Part shown: piece after piece, positions 26,268 through 35,193 of the stretch
How positions within the stretch are numbered: the first letter of the stretch is position 1
How the letters are laid out: each line of letters starts with the position of its first letter
Assembly: GCA_035945555.1 (NCBI GenBank)
Contig: DASZAG010000131.1
Location: forward strand, 1-64,000
Direction of reading: 5' to 3'
DNA: 64,000 nt
Origin: Silvibacterium sp035945555
GTDB taxonomy: Bacteria > Acidobacteriota > Terriglobia > Terriglobales > Acidobacteriaceae
Made by a program: the position numbers and the translations under genes
The notes under the pieces: model-generated
Database searches by the model: none
The model's input: the letters and a program-made list of their open reading frames with translations, nothing else
Told to the model about the DNA's origin: nothing

Positions 26268-28145
26268 ATGGCGACAGGACACGCTGCCCTCGACAGCGCC
26301 GGCGTTGAAGCCGGGCAGCAGGTTTCAGGCAAAACAGATCATTCCGGGGCTGAACGCAAGCCCGTCGTAAACGACTTCAGCATTCAGGTAGCCACGGTCA
26401 ACGGATCGGGCTCGCAGTCCGCGAATAGCGTGTTGCTTCGCAGCATTTTCGGAATGGGCATTCCGGTAAGCGGTAAAAACCTGTTCCCGTCGAACATTGC
26501 GGGCCTGCCCACCTGGTACACCATTCGCGCCAGCAAGCATGGTTACATCGCACGCAGAAAAGAAATTGACGTTCTCGTTGCGATGAATGCCGAGACGGCC
26601 AAGGACGACATTATGTCGCTCCAACCGGGCTCGGTTGCTATTTACGAAGAGTCCGCGAATCTGAAGCAGTATCGCGATGACGTGATCTGCTATCCCGTTC
26701 CCTTTGACAAGATCACCGCCGCGGTTTGTCCGGAAGCCAAACTGCGCAAGTTGGTGAAGAACATGATCTACGTCGGCGTGGTGGCAAAGCTCATCTCGCT
26801 GGACCTGAAGGTCGTAGAAGCAGCACTGCGGAGGCAGTTCGCCAAGAAGCAGAAAGCCGCCGACCTGAACTGGGGAGCTGTCGAAGCGGGATATAAATTC
26901 GCGAGCGAGTCGCTGACCAAGCACGATCCGTTCACGTTGGAGCGGATGCACGCAACGGAAGGAAAGATCATTATCGACGGCAATGCCGCCGCAGCACTGG
27001 GCGCGATGTTTGCAGGCGTCACGGTGGTGACGTGGTATCCCATTACGCCATCGTCTTCGGTAGTGGAGCAATTGATCGACTACCTGAAGAAGTACCGCAT
27101 TGAGCCGGACGGCAAGGCGAGCTTCGCGGTGGTTCAAGCTGAAGACGAATTGGCAGCAGTTGGAATGGTGCTGGGCGCGGGCTGGGCTGGAGCGCGGTCG
27201 ATGACGGCGACTTCGGGTCCCGGCATTTCGCTGATGGCGGAGTTTGTGGGGTTGGGCTACTTTACGGAATTGCCCGGCGTGATCTTCGATATTCAGCGCG
27301 TCGGCCCCTCGACGGGATTACCGACGCGTACCTCTCAGGCCGATCTGCTCTCGATTGCATACCTTTCGCATGGCGATACCAAACATGTAATGCTGCTGCC
27401 CGGCAGCGTAAAGGAATGCTACGAATTCGCGATTGCGGCATTTGATCTCACAGAGCGTTTGCAGACCCCTGTGTTTGTGCTTTCGGATCTCGACCTCGGC
27501 ATGAACAACTGGATGTCCGAGCCGTTTGAGTACCCTGAAAAGCCGCTTGACCGTGGCAAGGTTCTGACCGCAGAAGATCTGACGCGCCTGGGTGGCTTTG
27601 CCCGCTACAAGGATGTGGATGGCGACGCGATTCCCTACCGCACGCTGCCGGGGACGGACCATCCTCAAGCTGCCTATTTTGTGCGCGGCAGTGGGCATAA
27701 CGAGAAGGCGCTCTACACCGAGAAGCCGGAGGATTACCAGAACCTGATGGAGCGTCTGGCGCGTAAGTTTGAGACCGCTCGCACGCTGGTTCCGAAACCC
27801 GTAGTGGTGCAGACGGGTAAGTCGAAGGTGGGAATCATCGCCTTTGGCACGTCAGACTACGCCGTGGTTGAGAGTCGCGACCAGCTCAAGACGGAATACG
27901 GTGTCGAGACGGACTATCTCCGGATTCGCGCTTTCCCCTTTACCAAGGAAATTCACGAATTTGTTGCGTCGCATGACCGCGTTTACGTTGTGGAGCAAAA
28001 CCGAGACGCGCAGATGCATACGCTGTTGAAGTTGGATTTGCCTGTGGCCGACGCCGTAAAGCTGCGGAGCATTTTGCACTTTAACGGCCTGCCCATTGAT
28101 GCGCGGTCGGTAACTGACGCGTTTGTACTTGAGGAGAATTTGTAA
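26268..28145 (+). CDS. korA: 2-oxoacid:acceptor (ferredoxin) oxidoreductase, fused gamma-alpha subunit
   Basis: 625 residues. Residues about 38-195 are the gamma domain (VNGSGSQSANSVLLRSIFGMG, followed by IPVSGKNLFPSN), and from about 230 on is the alpha subunit with the pyrimidine-binding motif WYPITPSSSVVEQ, ATSGPGISLMAEFVGLGY and a C-terminal core (RIRAFPFTKEIHEFV, VYVVEQNRDAQMHTLL). This gamma-alpha fusion is typical of 2-oxoglutarate:ferredoxin oxidoreductase (KorA type), although pyruvate or branched-chain 2-oxoacids cannot be excluded. With the beta subunit it decarboxylates a 2-oxoacid to acyl-CoA and reduces ferredoxin in the cytoplasm. Its stop overlaps the korB start by one base (TAATG), giving translational coupling. 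Confidence 0.88.
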   Translation: MATGHAALDSAGVEAGQQVSGKTDHSGAERKPVVNDFSIQVATVNGSGSQSANSVLLRSIFGMGIPVSGKNLFPSNIAGLPTWYTIRASKHGYIARRKEIDVLVAMNAETAKDDIMSLQPGSVAIYEESANLKQYRDDVICYPVPFDKITAAVCPEAKLRKLVKNMIYVGVVAKLISLDLKVVEAALRRQFAKKQKAADLNWGAVEAGYKFASESLTKHDPFTLERMHATEGKIIIDGNAAAALGAMFAGVTVVTWYPITPSSSVVEQLIDYLKKYRIEPDGKASFAVVQAEDELAAVGMVLGAGWAGARSMTATSGPGISLMAEFVGLGYFTELPGVIFDIQRVGPSTGLPTRTSQADLLSIAYLSHGDTKHVMLLPGSVKECYEFAIAAFDLTERLQTPVFVLSDLDLGMNNWMSEPFEYPEKPLDRGKVLTAEDLTRLGGFARYKDVDGDAIPYRTLPGTDHPQAAYFVRGSGHNEKALYTEKPEDYQNLMERLARKFETARTLVPKPVVVQTGKSKVGIIAFGTSDYAVVESRDQLKTEYGVETDYLRIRAFPFTKEIHEFVASHDRVYVVEQNRDAQMHTLLKLDLPVADAVKLRSILHFNGLPIDARSVTDAFVLEENL

Positions 28146-29185
28146 TGGCCACCGCTACCGCCCCCAACCCTAAAATCAACCGCCTGGGCCTGCCGATTCT
28201 CGATTACCGCGGCAGCAAGACGACTTTGTGTGCCGGCTGCGGTCACAACGCCATATCAGAGCGCATTGTGGATGCGTTCTACGAAATGGGCGTGAAATCA
28301 GAACGAGTGATGAAGCTTTCCGGCATCGGCTGCTCGTCAAAGAGTCCGGCATACTTCCTTTCGCGCTCGCATGGTTTCAACAGCGTACATGGACGCATGC
28401 CTTCTGTAGCCACCGGCGCTCTATTGGCGAATAAGACCATGCAGGCCATTGGCGTTTCGGGAGACGGAGACACGGCTTCAATCGGAATGGGCCAGTTCGC
28501 ACACCTCATGCGGCGCAATCTACCGCTGATCTACATCATTGAGGACAATGGAGTGTACGGGCTCACCAAGGGCCAGTTCTCTGCGACGGCGGACATCGGC
28601 TCGAAACTGAAGACCGGCGTCATTAATGATCTTCCAGCGATCGACACCTGCGCGCTTGCAATCCAATTGGGCGCTACCTTCGTGGGCCGTTCTTTCTCTG
28701 GCGATAAGAAGCAGCTGCTAGCAATGTTGAAGGCGGCCATCGCGCATAAGGGTACAGTGATGCTCGACGTGATTTCGCCATGTGTGACTTTCAATGACCA
28801 CGAAGGCTCGACCAAGAGCTACAAGTACATGCAGGAACACGAGGAAGCGATCAGCGAAGTAGGCTTCGTGCCGCACTTTGAAGACATTGCCATCGAATAC
28901 GACGCCGGCACAACCTACGATGTGAAGATGCATGACGGCTCGCACCTACGCTTACGCAAGCTGCGCGACGACTACAATCCGAACGACCCCGTAGCTGCCG
29001 TGAAGGCCTTGATGGAGGCGCACCGTAAAGGCGAAGTCCTGACCGGAGTGTTCTACCTGGATACGGAGAAGCCGAGTTTTACCGATCAGCTCAACATGGT
29101 GGACGATCCTTTGGCGACTCTGCCGCAGGAACGCACACGCCCCTCAAAGGAAGTGCTCGCCGATATCATGAAACGCTTGCAGTAG
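28145..29185 (+). CDS. korB: 2-oxoacid:acceptor (ferredoxin) oxidoreductase, beta subunit
   Basis: 346 residues. It carries thiamine diphosphate and the 4Fe-4S ligands typical of KorB: TTLCAGCGHNAISERI near the N-terminus, KLSGIGCSSKSP, the cofactor motif GDGDTASIGMGQFAHLMRRN, and EDNGVYGLTKGQFSAT. There is no separate ferredoxin-like delta subunit gene nearby, as expected for the two-subunit type. It overlaps korA by one base and is followed by a strong terminator, so korAB is a closed two-gene unit. Reduced ferredoxin acceptors or a re-oxidising partner are not encoded in the window. Confidence 0.9.
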   Translation: MATATAPNPKINRLGLPILDYRGSKTTLCAGCGHNAISERIVDAFYEMGVKSERVMKLSGIGCSSKSPAYFLSRSHGFNSVHGRMPSVATGALLANKTMQAIGVSGDGDTASIGMGQFAHLMRRNLPLIYIIEDNGVYGLTKGQFSATADIGSKLKTGVINDLPAIDTCALAIQLGATFVGRSFSGDKKQLLAMLKAAIAHKGTVMLDVISPCVTFNDHEGSTKSYKYMQEHEEAISEVGFVPHFEDIAIEYDAGTTYDVKMHDGSHLRLRKLRDDYNPNDPVAAVKALMEAHRKGEVLTGVFYLDTEKPSFTDQLNMVDDPLATLPQERTRPSKEVLADIMKRLQ

Positions 29186-29211
29186 GTCTTCTCAGAGTCT
29201 GGGCGATAACG

Positions 29212-29246
29212 AAAGGCGCATGTCTCACCAGACATGCGCCTTTTGC
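29212..29246 (+). terminator. Intrinsic terminator of korAB
   Basis: A perfect 14-base stem (AAAGGCGCATGTCT / AGACATGCGCCTTT) with a four-base loop (CACC), followed by TTTTGC. It starts 26 bases after the korB stop and is among the clearest terminators in the window. Confidence 0.85.
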
Positions 29247-29280
29247 ATCTAAATCCACGAATCGAAAGGAAGAGACCTCC

Positions 29281-29835
29281 ATGCGCCGCTCCCCCCGTTC
29301 GCATCAACCGATTCATCGCTTCCCTTTCCGGATTGCTCTGCTGCTGGCCTGCATGGTCGGCTTTGCTCTGCCCGGCAGGGCGCAAACCGGAGTCTATGCC
29401 ATGTTCAGCGCATCTGACTTCCAAACGCCAAACGTTAGCCGGCAGTACGGACCGACGTTTGGGGTTTATCACGATATGTGGAGCCTTCCGGTCGTTCATG
29501 CCGGAGTCGATCTGCGTGCCACGCTTCTCGGGTCTGGATCGACAAAGGCATATACGGGGATGATCGGCCCGAAACTACAGCTCCATCCACATGTGCTTCC
29601 GTTAATGCCCTACGTAGAGGGACTGGTAGGCGCTGGCGACGTGCAGGTGGGAGAAGGCGTAGCCGTAATCGACAAGACGGCAATCGCCTATGAGGGCGTG
29701 GCCGGCGTGGACTGGACGATCCTGCCTCGCATCGACTGGCGTGTAGTGGAATTCGCTGCAGGAGGCTTCTCAAGCTTGAATGCCAGCGTTTCACCCCGAA
29801 CTCTGAGCACGGGGCTGGTGGTACGACTGCCTTGA
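29281..29835 (+). CDS. Putative outer-membrane beta-barrel protein
   Basis: 184 residues with a long signal peptide (polar RRSPRSHQPIHRFPF, hydrophobic IALLLACMVGFALP, cleavage near GRA-QTG); the ATG follows AAGGAAGAGACCTCC. The mature chain shows alternating polar/hydrophobic strands with aromatic ends: AMFSASDFQT, YGPTFGVYHDMW, VVHAGVDLRATLLG, GMIGPKLQLHPHVLPLMPYVEGL, and the C-terminus TGLVVRLP. This is typical of small outer-membrane beta-barrels (OmpA/OmpW-like or Acidobacteriota porin-like). No named family is recognised. It lies between two terminators, so it is a single-gene unit. Confidence 0.65.
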   Translation: MRRSPRSHQPIHRFPFRIALLLACMVGFALPGRAQTGVYAMFSASDFQTPNVSRQYGPTFGVYHDMWSLPVVHAGVDLRATLLGSGSTKAYTGMIGPKLQLHPHVLPLMPYVEGLVGAGDVQVGEGVAVIDKTAIAYEGVAGVDWTILPRIDWRVVEFAAGGFSSLNASVSPRTLSTGLVVRLP

Positions 29836-29862
29836 TTTAGATTGCTCACGCAACAAGACTCC

Positions 29863-29889
29863 AAGCCACCTCAAAAGGGTGGGCTTTTT
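29863..29889 (+). terminator. Probable intrinsic terminator of the beta-barrel gene
   Basis: Stem AAGCCACC / GGTGGGCTT with one bulged base and a seven-base A-rich loop, followed by TTTTC. It begins 28 bases after the stop of the 184-residue barrel protein. Confidence 0.6.
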
Positions 29890-29966
29890 CTTGCGTAGAA
29901 CTAGAACAATTAACCAGAATGATAGAGTAGAGTCCAGTACATCGCTTTAGTTCTGGAGATTCTGCC

Positions 29967-31433
29967 TTGTTTCTTGGCCTCGATATCGGCACTGGCGGCA
30001 CGCGCGCCGTACTGGTTAACTCGCGAGGCACATTGGTGGCCTCGGCATCGTGCGAGCATGCTCCTTTTCGCAGCCCCAGGCCAGGATGGGCAGAACAGGA
30101 TCCTGAAGACTGGTGGCGAGCCGCAAGAGAGGCTATCCGCGAAGTCGTCGCCGCCAGCGGTGCCCGGATTGACGCCGTTGGGCTGACCGGCCAGATGCAC
30201 GGTGCAGTCATGCTTGATAGTGCTGGCGAGGTATTGCGGCCGTCCCTGATTTGGTGCGACCAACGCACGGATGCCGAGTGTGAGTGGCTGCACAAAGAGA
30301 TCGGACGCGAGCGCCTGATTGAGTTGACCGCGAATCCCGCGCTGCCCAACTTTACGCTCACGAAATTATTGTGGGTTCGGAATCACGAGCCGGAAACCTT
30401 TGCGCGCATTGCACACGTGCTCTGCCCCAAGGACTACGTGCGCTATCGCCTGACCGGAACCTACGCCATGGATGTGCAAGAAGCTTCGGGCACGCTGCTG
30501 CTGGACGTGGCCCACCGACTCTGGTCGAGCGAAGTGGCGCGGGCTGCGGGGATACCGGAATCGTGGCTACCACAGTTGTTTGAGTCCCAGGAGGTCTGCG
30601 CGAAGATATCCAGGGAGGCTTCCGAGATGACGGGCCTGTCGGCCGGAACACCGGTTGTGGCCGGAGCCGGCGATCAGGGGGCTGGCGCGGTCGGAATGGG
30701 AATCCTGGAACCGGGATCCGTGTCGGCTACCATCGGCACATCCGGGGTAGTATTTGCTGCAACCGCCGCTCCCACCCGCGATCCGCAGGGACGATTGCAT
30801 ACGTTTTGCCATGCGGTGCCAAGACGCTGGCATGTGATGGGGGTAACGCAGGCGGCTGGGCTCTCGCTGCGATGGCTGCGCGATACGATTGCTCCGGGCG
30901 CGGACTACCACGAACTCACGGCGGAGGCGGGTCAGGTTCCGGCGGGCAGTGATGGCCTCCTCTGGACACCGTATCTGCTAGGCGAACGCACGCCGCATTT
31001 GGACTCGCAGGCGCGCGCGGCTTTTGTGGGGCTTACGGCGGGCCATTCGCGTGGGCACCTGGTGCGCGCCGTACTTGAAGGCGTGGCGTATTCGCTCAAG
31101 GATACTTTGACCCTATTCGAGGAATTGGGGATTCCGGTAAACGGAGTTCGACTCGGCGGAGGCGGTGCCCGAGGGGCGCTGTGGCGCGAGGTCCAGGCTT
31201 CGATCTACAACTACCCTTGCGACGTATTAGTGGCCGAGGAGGGTGCTGCTTTCGGGGCCGCGCTGCTCGCAGGAGTGGGCGTCGGCAGCTGGGAGAACCT
31301 CGATTCCGCCTGCGCGGTTGCGATTGAAGTGGCGCAGCAGATTAAGCCAGACGCGGACGCCAAAGAGCAATACGCTAGCGGATACAAGGCCTACCGGAAG
31401 ATTTATCCCGCGTTGAGGGGCATCTACGGTTAA
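29967..31433 (+). CDS. xylB: Xylulokinase
   Basis: 488 residues, usual size, from a TTG nine bases after TGGAG. FGGY-family kinase that would phosphorylate D-xylulose to xylulose-5-phosphate in the cytoplasm. Visible: phosphate-1 loop LGLDIGTGGTRAVLV, the substrate segment VGLTGQMHGAVMLD (typical of XylB), SLIWCDQRTDAE, and the C-terminal nucleotide site GVRLGGGGARGALWR. No xylose isomerase or transporter is adjacent. It is followed nine bases later by rdgB, so the two share a transcript. It may serve pentose use together with the arabinose locus at 55-61 kb through the pentose phosphate pathway. Confidence 0.92.
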   Translation: MFLGLDIGTGGTRAVLVNSRGTLVASASCEHAPFRSPRPGWAEQDPEDWWRAAREAIREVVAASGARIDAVGLTGQMHGAVMLDSAGEVLRPSLIWCDQRTDAECEWLHKEIGRERLIELTANPALPNFTLTKLLWVRNHEPETFARIAHVLCPKDYVRYRLTGTYAMDVQEASGTLLLDVAHRLWSSEVARAAGIPESWLPQLFESQEVCAKISREASEMTGLSAGTPVVAGAGDQGAGAVGMGILEPGSVSATIGTSGVVFAATAAPTRDPQGRLHTFCHAVPRRWHVMGVTQAAGLSLRWLRDTIAPGADYHELTAEAGQVPAGSDGLLWTPYLLGERTPHLDSQARAAFVGLTAGHSRGHLVRAVLEGVAYSLKDTLTLFEELGIPVNGVRLGGGGARGALWREVQASIYNYPCDVLVAEEGAAFGAALLAGVGVGSWENLDSACAVAIEVAQQIKPDADAKEQYASGYKAYRKIYPALRGIYG

Positions 31434-31442
31434 TGTAGAGGG

Positions 31443-32069
31443 GTGATCCTCTACATCGCCACCAGCAATCCGGGCAAGCTGCGAGACTTTGCGATCGCGA
31501 CCAAAGAGCTCAATGTGGAGTTGCAACCCTTGCCCGGCTTGACCAGGATTCCGGCTCCGGTGGAAGATGCGCCGACTTTCGATGGCAATGCCCGCGCCAA
31601 AGCAACCTACTACAGCGGCTATGCCCCAGACCAAATTGTGATTGCTGACGATTCCGGGTTGGAAGTGGACGCGCTTGGCGGAGAGCCGGGAGTGCGCTCT
31701 GCGCGTTATGCGCAGGACGCGGGGTTTACGTCCGACAAGCCTGTTTCTGCGGATGAGAGAAACAATCTCTACTTGCTTTCGCGGCTACATGCAGTTCGGC
31801 AGGAAAAGCGCGGAGCGCGATACCGCTGCGTGCTGGCTGGCGCGCGCAATGGTGTGAGTCTGTACACCGGCGAGGGATCAGTGGAGGGCGAGATTCTGAC
31901 ATCACCGCGAGGCGAAGGCGGATTCGGGTACGACCCGCTGTTCTATTTGCCTTCACTTGAACAGACGATGGCGGAAATCGATCTCACAACAAAGGACGGC
32001 CTGAGCCACCGTGGGCGGGCGCTACGCAATCTGTTATTTGCGATGTACGCTGCGCGCGCCCCGCGATAA
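31443..32069 (+). CDS. rdgB: XTP/dITP diphosphatase (RdgB/HAM1 family)
   Basis: 208 residues from a GTG, nine bases after the xylB stop. It removes non-canonical purine triphosphates (XTP, dITP) from the nucleotide pool. Motifs: IATSNPGKLRDF at the N-terminus, IADDSGLEVDALGGEPGVRSARYA, GEGGFGYDPLFYLP and the C-terminal KDGLSHRGRALRNL. All catalytic blocks are intact. Its coupling to xylB looks incidental. It converges with the secreted-protein gene on the other strand only nine bases downstream. Confidence 0.93.
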   Translation: MILYIATSNPGKLRDFAIATKELNVELQPLPGLTRIPAPVEDAPTFDGNARAKATYYSGYAPDQIVIADDSGLEVDALGGEPGVRSARYAQDAGFTSDKPVSADERNNLYLLSRLHAVRQEKRGARYRCVLAGARNGVSLYTGEGSVEGEILTSPRGEGGFGYDPLFYLPSLEQTMAEIDLTTKDGLSHRGRALRNLLFAMYAARAPR

Positions 32070-32078
32070 GCTGATTGC

Positions 32079-32693
32079 TTACTGGGACTGCGTTTTTGCC
32101 GGCAATTCCCCTATGGCGATATCCATTTCGGTTCCTCCGGATAGGCGGACGTTTCTTCCGCTGGACTGGAAGATCCCAGAATAGGACTGATCGACGTCAC
32201 TCTGCAGCGTGACTCCGTTAACGCCGTCGGCTCCGGACTGAGAATCCGCGGGAGCAGCCGAGCTTGGACTGACGCTTGTTCCCGAGTCGCCGCCCGCGAC
32301 TGAGGCAAAAGGAGAGACAAGCGCGTGAAGCTTCATGATCGTGGCCTTGATGGGGATGACTTTCCCATCCTTTAAAACTGCCTTATCGAGAGTGACCTGG
32401 ATTAACGAGTCGCTTTTCTTTTCCGAGGGCTGCACGCGGTCAACGTGGCCCGAGAGGACTGTGTTGCGCGGCAAAATGGTCCCGTCTTGAAACTTCCCGT
32501 CATACATGAGTTTTGCTGCGACCGGGTCGTTGACCTTCGTCTTCTTCGCGTCCAGGGTTTTGGACAGGTTGGCTCGCACCATGACCATCTTGACTGTTTG
32601 GGTAGTTACCGTATCCTGCGCGTGCGAGAGTGCTGGAACGGCAACAACGGCGGCGATTGCGAAAAACAGAAGACCACTTCGCGAACGATTCAA
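32079..32693 (-). CDS. Secreted protein of unknown function
   Basis: 204 residues from a TTG at 32693, chosen because GGAGG lies seven bases upstream and the signal peptide starts there (RSRSGLLFFAIAAVVAVPALSHA). A longer frame reaching 32843 has no such features. The mature chain has a beta-rich region: VKMVMVRANLSKTLDAKK, DPVAAKLMYDGKFQDGTILPR, LSGHVDRVQPSEKK, QVTLDKAVLKDGKVIPIKAT. That pattern (fixed-cost constants listed as G-T-x-L-x-G-x-V) resembles domains in TrbI/VirB10-like or peptidoglycan-associated exported proteins, but only loosely. A Ser/Ala/Gly linker and a short C-terminal domain (RNVRLSGGTEMDIAIG) follow. It is divergent from the arabinofuranosidase gene. Confidence 0.65.
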   Translation of the reverse strand: MNRSRSGLLFFAIAAVVAVPALSHAQDTVTTQTVKMVMVRANLSKTLDAKKTKVNDPVAAKLMYDGKFQDGTILPRNTVLSGHVDRVQPSEKKSDSLIQVTLDKAVLKDGKVIPIKATIMKLHALVSPFASVAGGDSGTSVSPSSAAPADSQSGADGVNGVTLQSDVDQSYSGIFQSSGRNVRLSGGTEMDIAIGELPAKTQSQ

Positions 32694-32811
32694 AGGAGAG
32701 CCTCCATCTTGCCCGGCAATTATCTCAAGTGAAAGGCGGATTCTCAATTGCAAAAATGCTTGCGCGCGGGAAAGAGTGTTATCGTGGAGTCCGAAAGCAA
32801 ACGTGACCTGC

Positions 32812-32834
32812 TGTGAAACGGAAAAACGTTCACA
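32812..32834. promoter_or_regulatory. Inverted repeat upstream of the GH127 gene (operator candidate)
   Basis: TGTGAA and TTCACA, six-base perfect arms around an 11-base spacer, 40 bases before the ATG of the arabinofuranosidase gene. The right half contains AAAACGTT, the same half-site core as the LacI-type palindromes at 55415 and 59709. Shared control with the arabinose locus is possible but unproven. Confidence 0.3.
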
Positions 32835-32874
32835 AAGGGGCATTGCTGGTCGAAATCCCTACTGTGAAAATGGT

Positions 32875-34986
32875 ATGACTCAGGACAAAGAGACTCTTTC
32901 AAATCTGTCTGCGCACGAATCGCATTTCTCCTCTCATCAAGACAAAATCAGCCACAACCATGACCTAAGTCGCCGGGATTTTCTGCGCGTGGCAGCGATG
33001 AGCTCTGCCCTGCTGCTCGCGTCAAAACGCGGATTCGCGTTAACAGATCCTGCGGCAAAGACCAGCACCTATTCGGCATTTGATGAACTGGCTCCCGGAT
33101 CCGTGACGCCCGAGGGTTGGCTGCGCGTCTACATGCAGAAGCAAGCCGCCCAATTGGGTTCACATCTGCCTGATGTCTCATGGCCGTTTACCTCACCGTA
33201 CTGGAATGGTGAAGAAGAGGGAGAATCCTGGTGGCCATGGGAGCAGAAGGCTTATTGGATTGATGGCGCAACTCGACTCGCCATCGTAATGGACGACCAG
33301 GCGCTGATGGATCGCGTGCTAAAGAGCATAAATTTCACCCTCGACCATCCGGGACCGAATGGTTACTTAGGCCCTATGTTTTTTGAAGACCCCAACGAGG
33401 ATTTCCATCGGTGGCCGCAGAACGTGTTCTTCCGCAGCCTGATGGCAACTTCAGAGGCGAAGGCGGATAGCGACCGGGACATTGTCGCGGCAATGGTGAA
33501 GCACTACCTCTCCGATCCGGCGGACTATGGAGTACCCACGCGCAATGTCACAAACATTGAAGAAATACTGTGGTGTTATGAGCAGAGCGGCGATGCGCGC
33601 CTGCTTGCGAAAGCGGAGAAGGCCTGGCGGGACTATCTAATGAAGGCGTCAGATCCCGATCACGGCGACTTGTCGTTGCTGCGCGTGTACGCGAATACAC
33701 CGATCAACGCGCACGGAGTGACTTATGCAGAGACCTCCAAGTTGCCAGCCATTCTCTATAACCACACAGGGAACCCAGAGTACTTGCGTTTTGCGTTGGC
33801 GGCACAGCGTCGGATTTTTGATCACCATATGCTGATCGATGGCATCCCCTCGACCTCCGAGTGGTTCCGCACGCGGACCTCTCTGGATTCCCACGAGACG
33901 TGCGACATCACCGATCACACCTGGTCGTGGGGGTACCTGCTGATGGCAACTGGAGACGGCGTGTGGGGAGATCGAATTGAGCGAGCATGCTTCAACGCGG
34001 CTCCAGGAGCGATAAAGAATGACTGGAAAGCGTTACAGTATTTTTCTTGCCCAAACCAATTCCTCGCGACGATGGATTCCGACCACAATGTAATGGAGCA
34101 CGGCGGCTACATGATGGCGTATCAGCCGAATCCTGGGCAACGCACGGCGTGCTGCGGAGGCAACGTTCATCGATTCTTGCCGAACTACGTTATTCGCATG
34201 TGGATGCGTGGCGAAGGTGGCGGGGTGGTGGCCACTCTCTACGGGCCGTCCAAGCTGAACACCGTAGCAGGGCCGGATCAGGTACCCATCGAGATTGTCC
34301 AGTCCACAGATTATCCCTTTGAAGAACGAATCAACTTCACCTTCAACAGCAAGCAAGCTGTCACGTTTCCCTTATCCTTGCGGATTCCGGCGTGGTGCAG
34401 CGAGCCAGAGGTCGCCGTCAACGGCGTGCCCGTAAAGAATCCTGCCGTAAGCAAGGGCTTTATCACTCTGAGGCGCAGGTTCAAGCCGGGCGACAAGATT
34501 ATGCTGTCGTTGCCGATGAGGCTTGCCGTTTCCAGATGGCCGGAGAGCGGGATCGCTCTTGAACATGGGCCGCTCGTCTACTCATTGCCCATCAAGGAGA
34601 CATGGGCGCCCGTTGTCCAGCCAAAATACACAACTGCCGAGTTTCCTGCCTGGAATGCGATGCCAGCAAGCGATTGGAATTATGGGCTTCTGCTGAAGCA
34701 GTCAGATCTTGACGGCCAGATAAAGATACAGCGGCAGGCGATGACGGATGATCCATGGAGCAAGCCGCCGATTACACTGTCGGTTCCGGCAAAGAAGATC
34801 GACGGCTGGGAACTGCTCGCGAATCCGGACAAACCGGGGCAGAAGTTTACCCCTCCATTGCCCGACCTTAGCGTGGCCAAAGTGAATGAAACCACCGAGA
34901 CGGTTGCGCTAATTCCCTACGGCGCGACGAAGCTGCGGGTAACGATCTTTCCTGACCTGAACGATACCGAGCGACCGGACGCTTAA
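32875..34986 (+). CDS. GH127-type beta-L-arabinofuranosidase (DUF1680), Tat-exported
   Basis: 703 residues from the ATG at 32875; the frame extends further upstream but that part overlaps the divergent gene and lacks a signal. A Tat signal is clear: LSRRDFLRVAAMSSALLLA at residues 31-49. The zinc-cysteine catalytic site of GH127 is fully visible: Glu341 and Cys343 in SHETCDITDHTW and the Cys426-Cys427 pair in TACCGGNVHRF, at spacings close to those of characterised HypBA1 (Glu338, Cys340, Cys417, Cys418). It should release L-arabinofuranose from plant glycans in the periplasm or outside. This would feed the L-arabinose catabolic genes at 55-61 kb; regulation in common is suggested by operator-like sequences. 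Confidence 0.9.
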   Translation: MTQDKETLSNLSAHESHFSSHQDKISHNHDLSRRDFLRVAAMSSALLLASKRGFALTDPAAKTSTYSAFDELAPGSVTPEGWLRVYMQKQAAQLGSHLPDVSWPFTSPYWNGEEEGESWWPWEQKAYWIDGATRLAIVMDDQALMDRVLKSINFTLDHPGPNGYLGPMFFEDPNEDFHRWPQNVFFRSLMATSEAKADSDRDIVAAMVKHYLSDPADYGVPTRNVTNIEEILWCYEQSGDARLLAKAEKAWRDYLMKASDPDHGDLSLLRVYANTPINAHGVTYAETSKLPAILYNHTGNPEYLRFALAAQRRIFDHHMLIDGIPSTSEWFRTRTSLDSHETCDITDHTWSWGYLLMATGDGVWGDRIERACFNAAPGAIKNDWKALQYFSCPNQFLATMDSDHNVMEHGGYMMAYQPNPGQRTACCGGNVHRFLPNYVIRMWMRGEGGGVVATLYGPSKLNTVAGPDQVPIEIVQSTDYPFEERINFTFNSKQAVTFPLSLRIPAWCSEPEVAVNGVPVKNPAVSKGFITLRRRFKPGDKIMLSLPMRLAVSRWPESGIALEHGPLVYSLPIKETWAPVVQPKYTTAEFPAWNAMPASDWNYGLLLKQSDLDGQIKIQRQAMTDDPWSKPPITLSVPAKKIDGWELLANPDKPGQKFTPPLPDLSVAKVNETTETVALIPYGATKLRVTIFPDLNDTERPDA

Positions 34987-35002
34987 AGCTGATCCTTGGT
35001 CG

Positions 35003-35170
35003 TTACTTCGCCGCCGCTTCGCGTTCGATGCGGCGCGGTTTCTTGACGCTTGCCGCTTGACGAACGAATAATGGGTATTGATGCTTCCGATTCAGCGGCA
35101 GAAGCATCTGCCCACCGCTGATTCCATGTTCACCGTTAAATACAAGAGGACCAAAGCGCAAATGCTTCAT
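35003..35170 (-). CDS. Possible small basic protein antisense to the sdhC leader (doubtful)
   Basis: A 55-residue frame, start ATG at 35170: KHLRFGPLVFNGEHGISG near the start and a very basic end (SVKKPRRIEREAAAK). Its codons look ordinary for this genome and it fills the gap between the GH127 gene and sdhC, with no better occupant. The ribosome site is weak and it would lie across the sdhC promoter region. It is reported because it could be a real small protein; homologue conservation would decide. Confidence 0.3.
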   Translation of the reverse strand: MKHLRFGPLVFNGEHGISGGQMLLPLNRKHQYPLFVRQAASVKKPRRIEREAAAK

Positions 35171-35193
35171 CTCAGCAAGGCTTGGAACATCCA

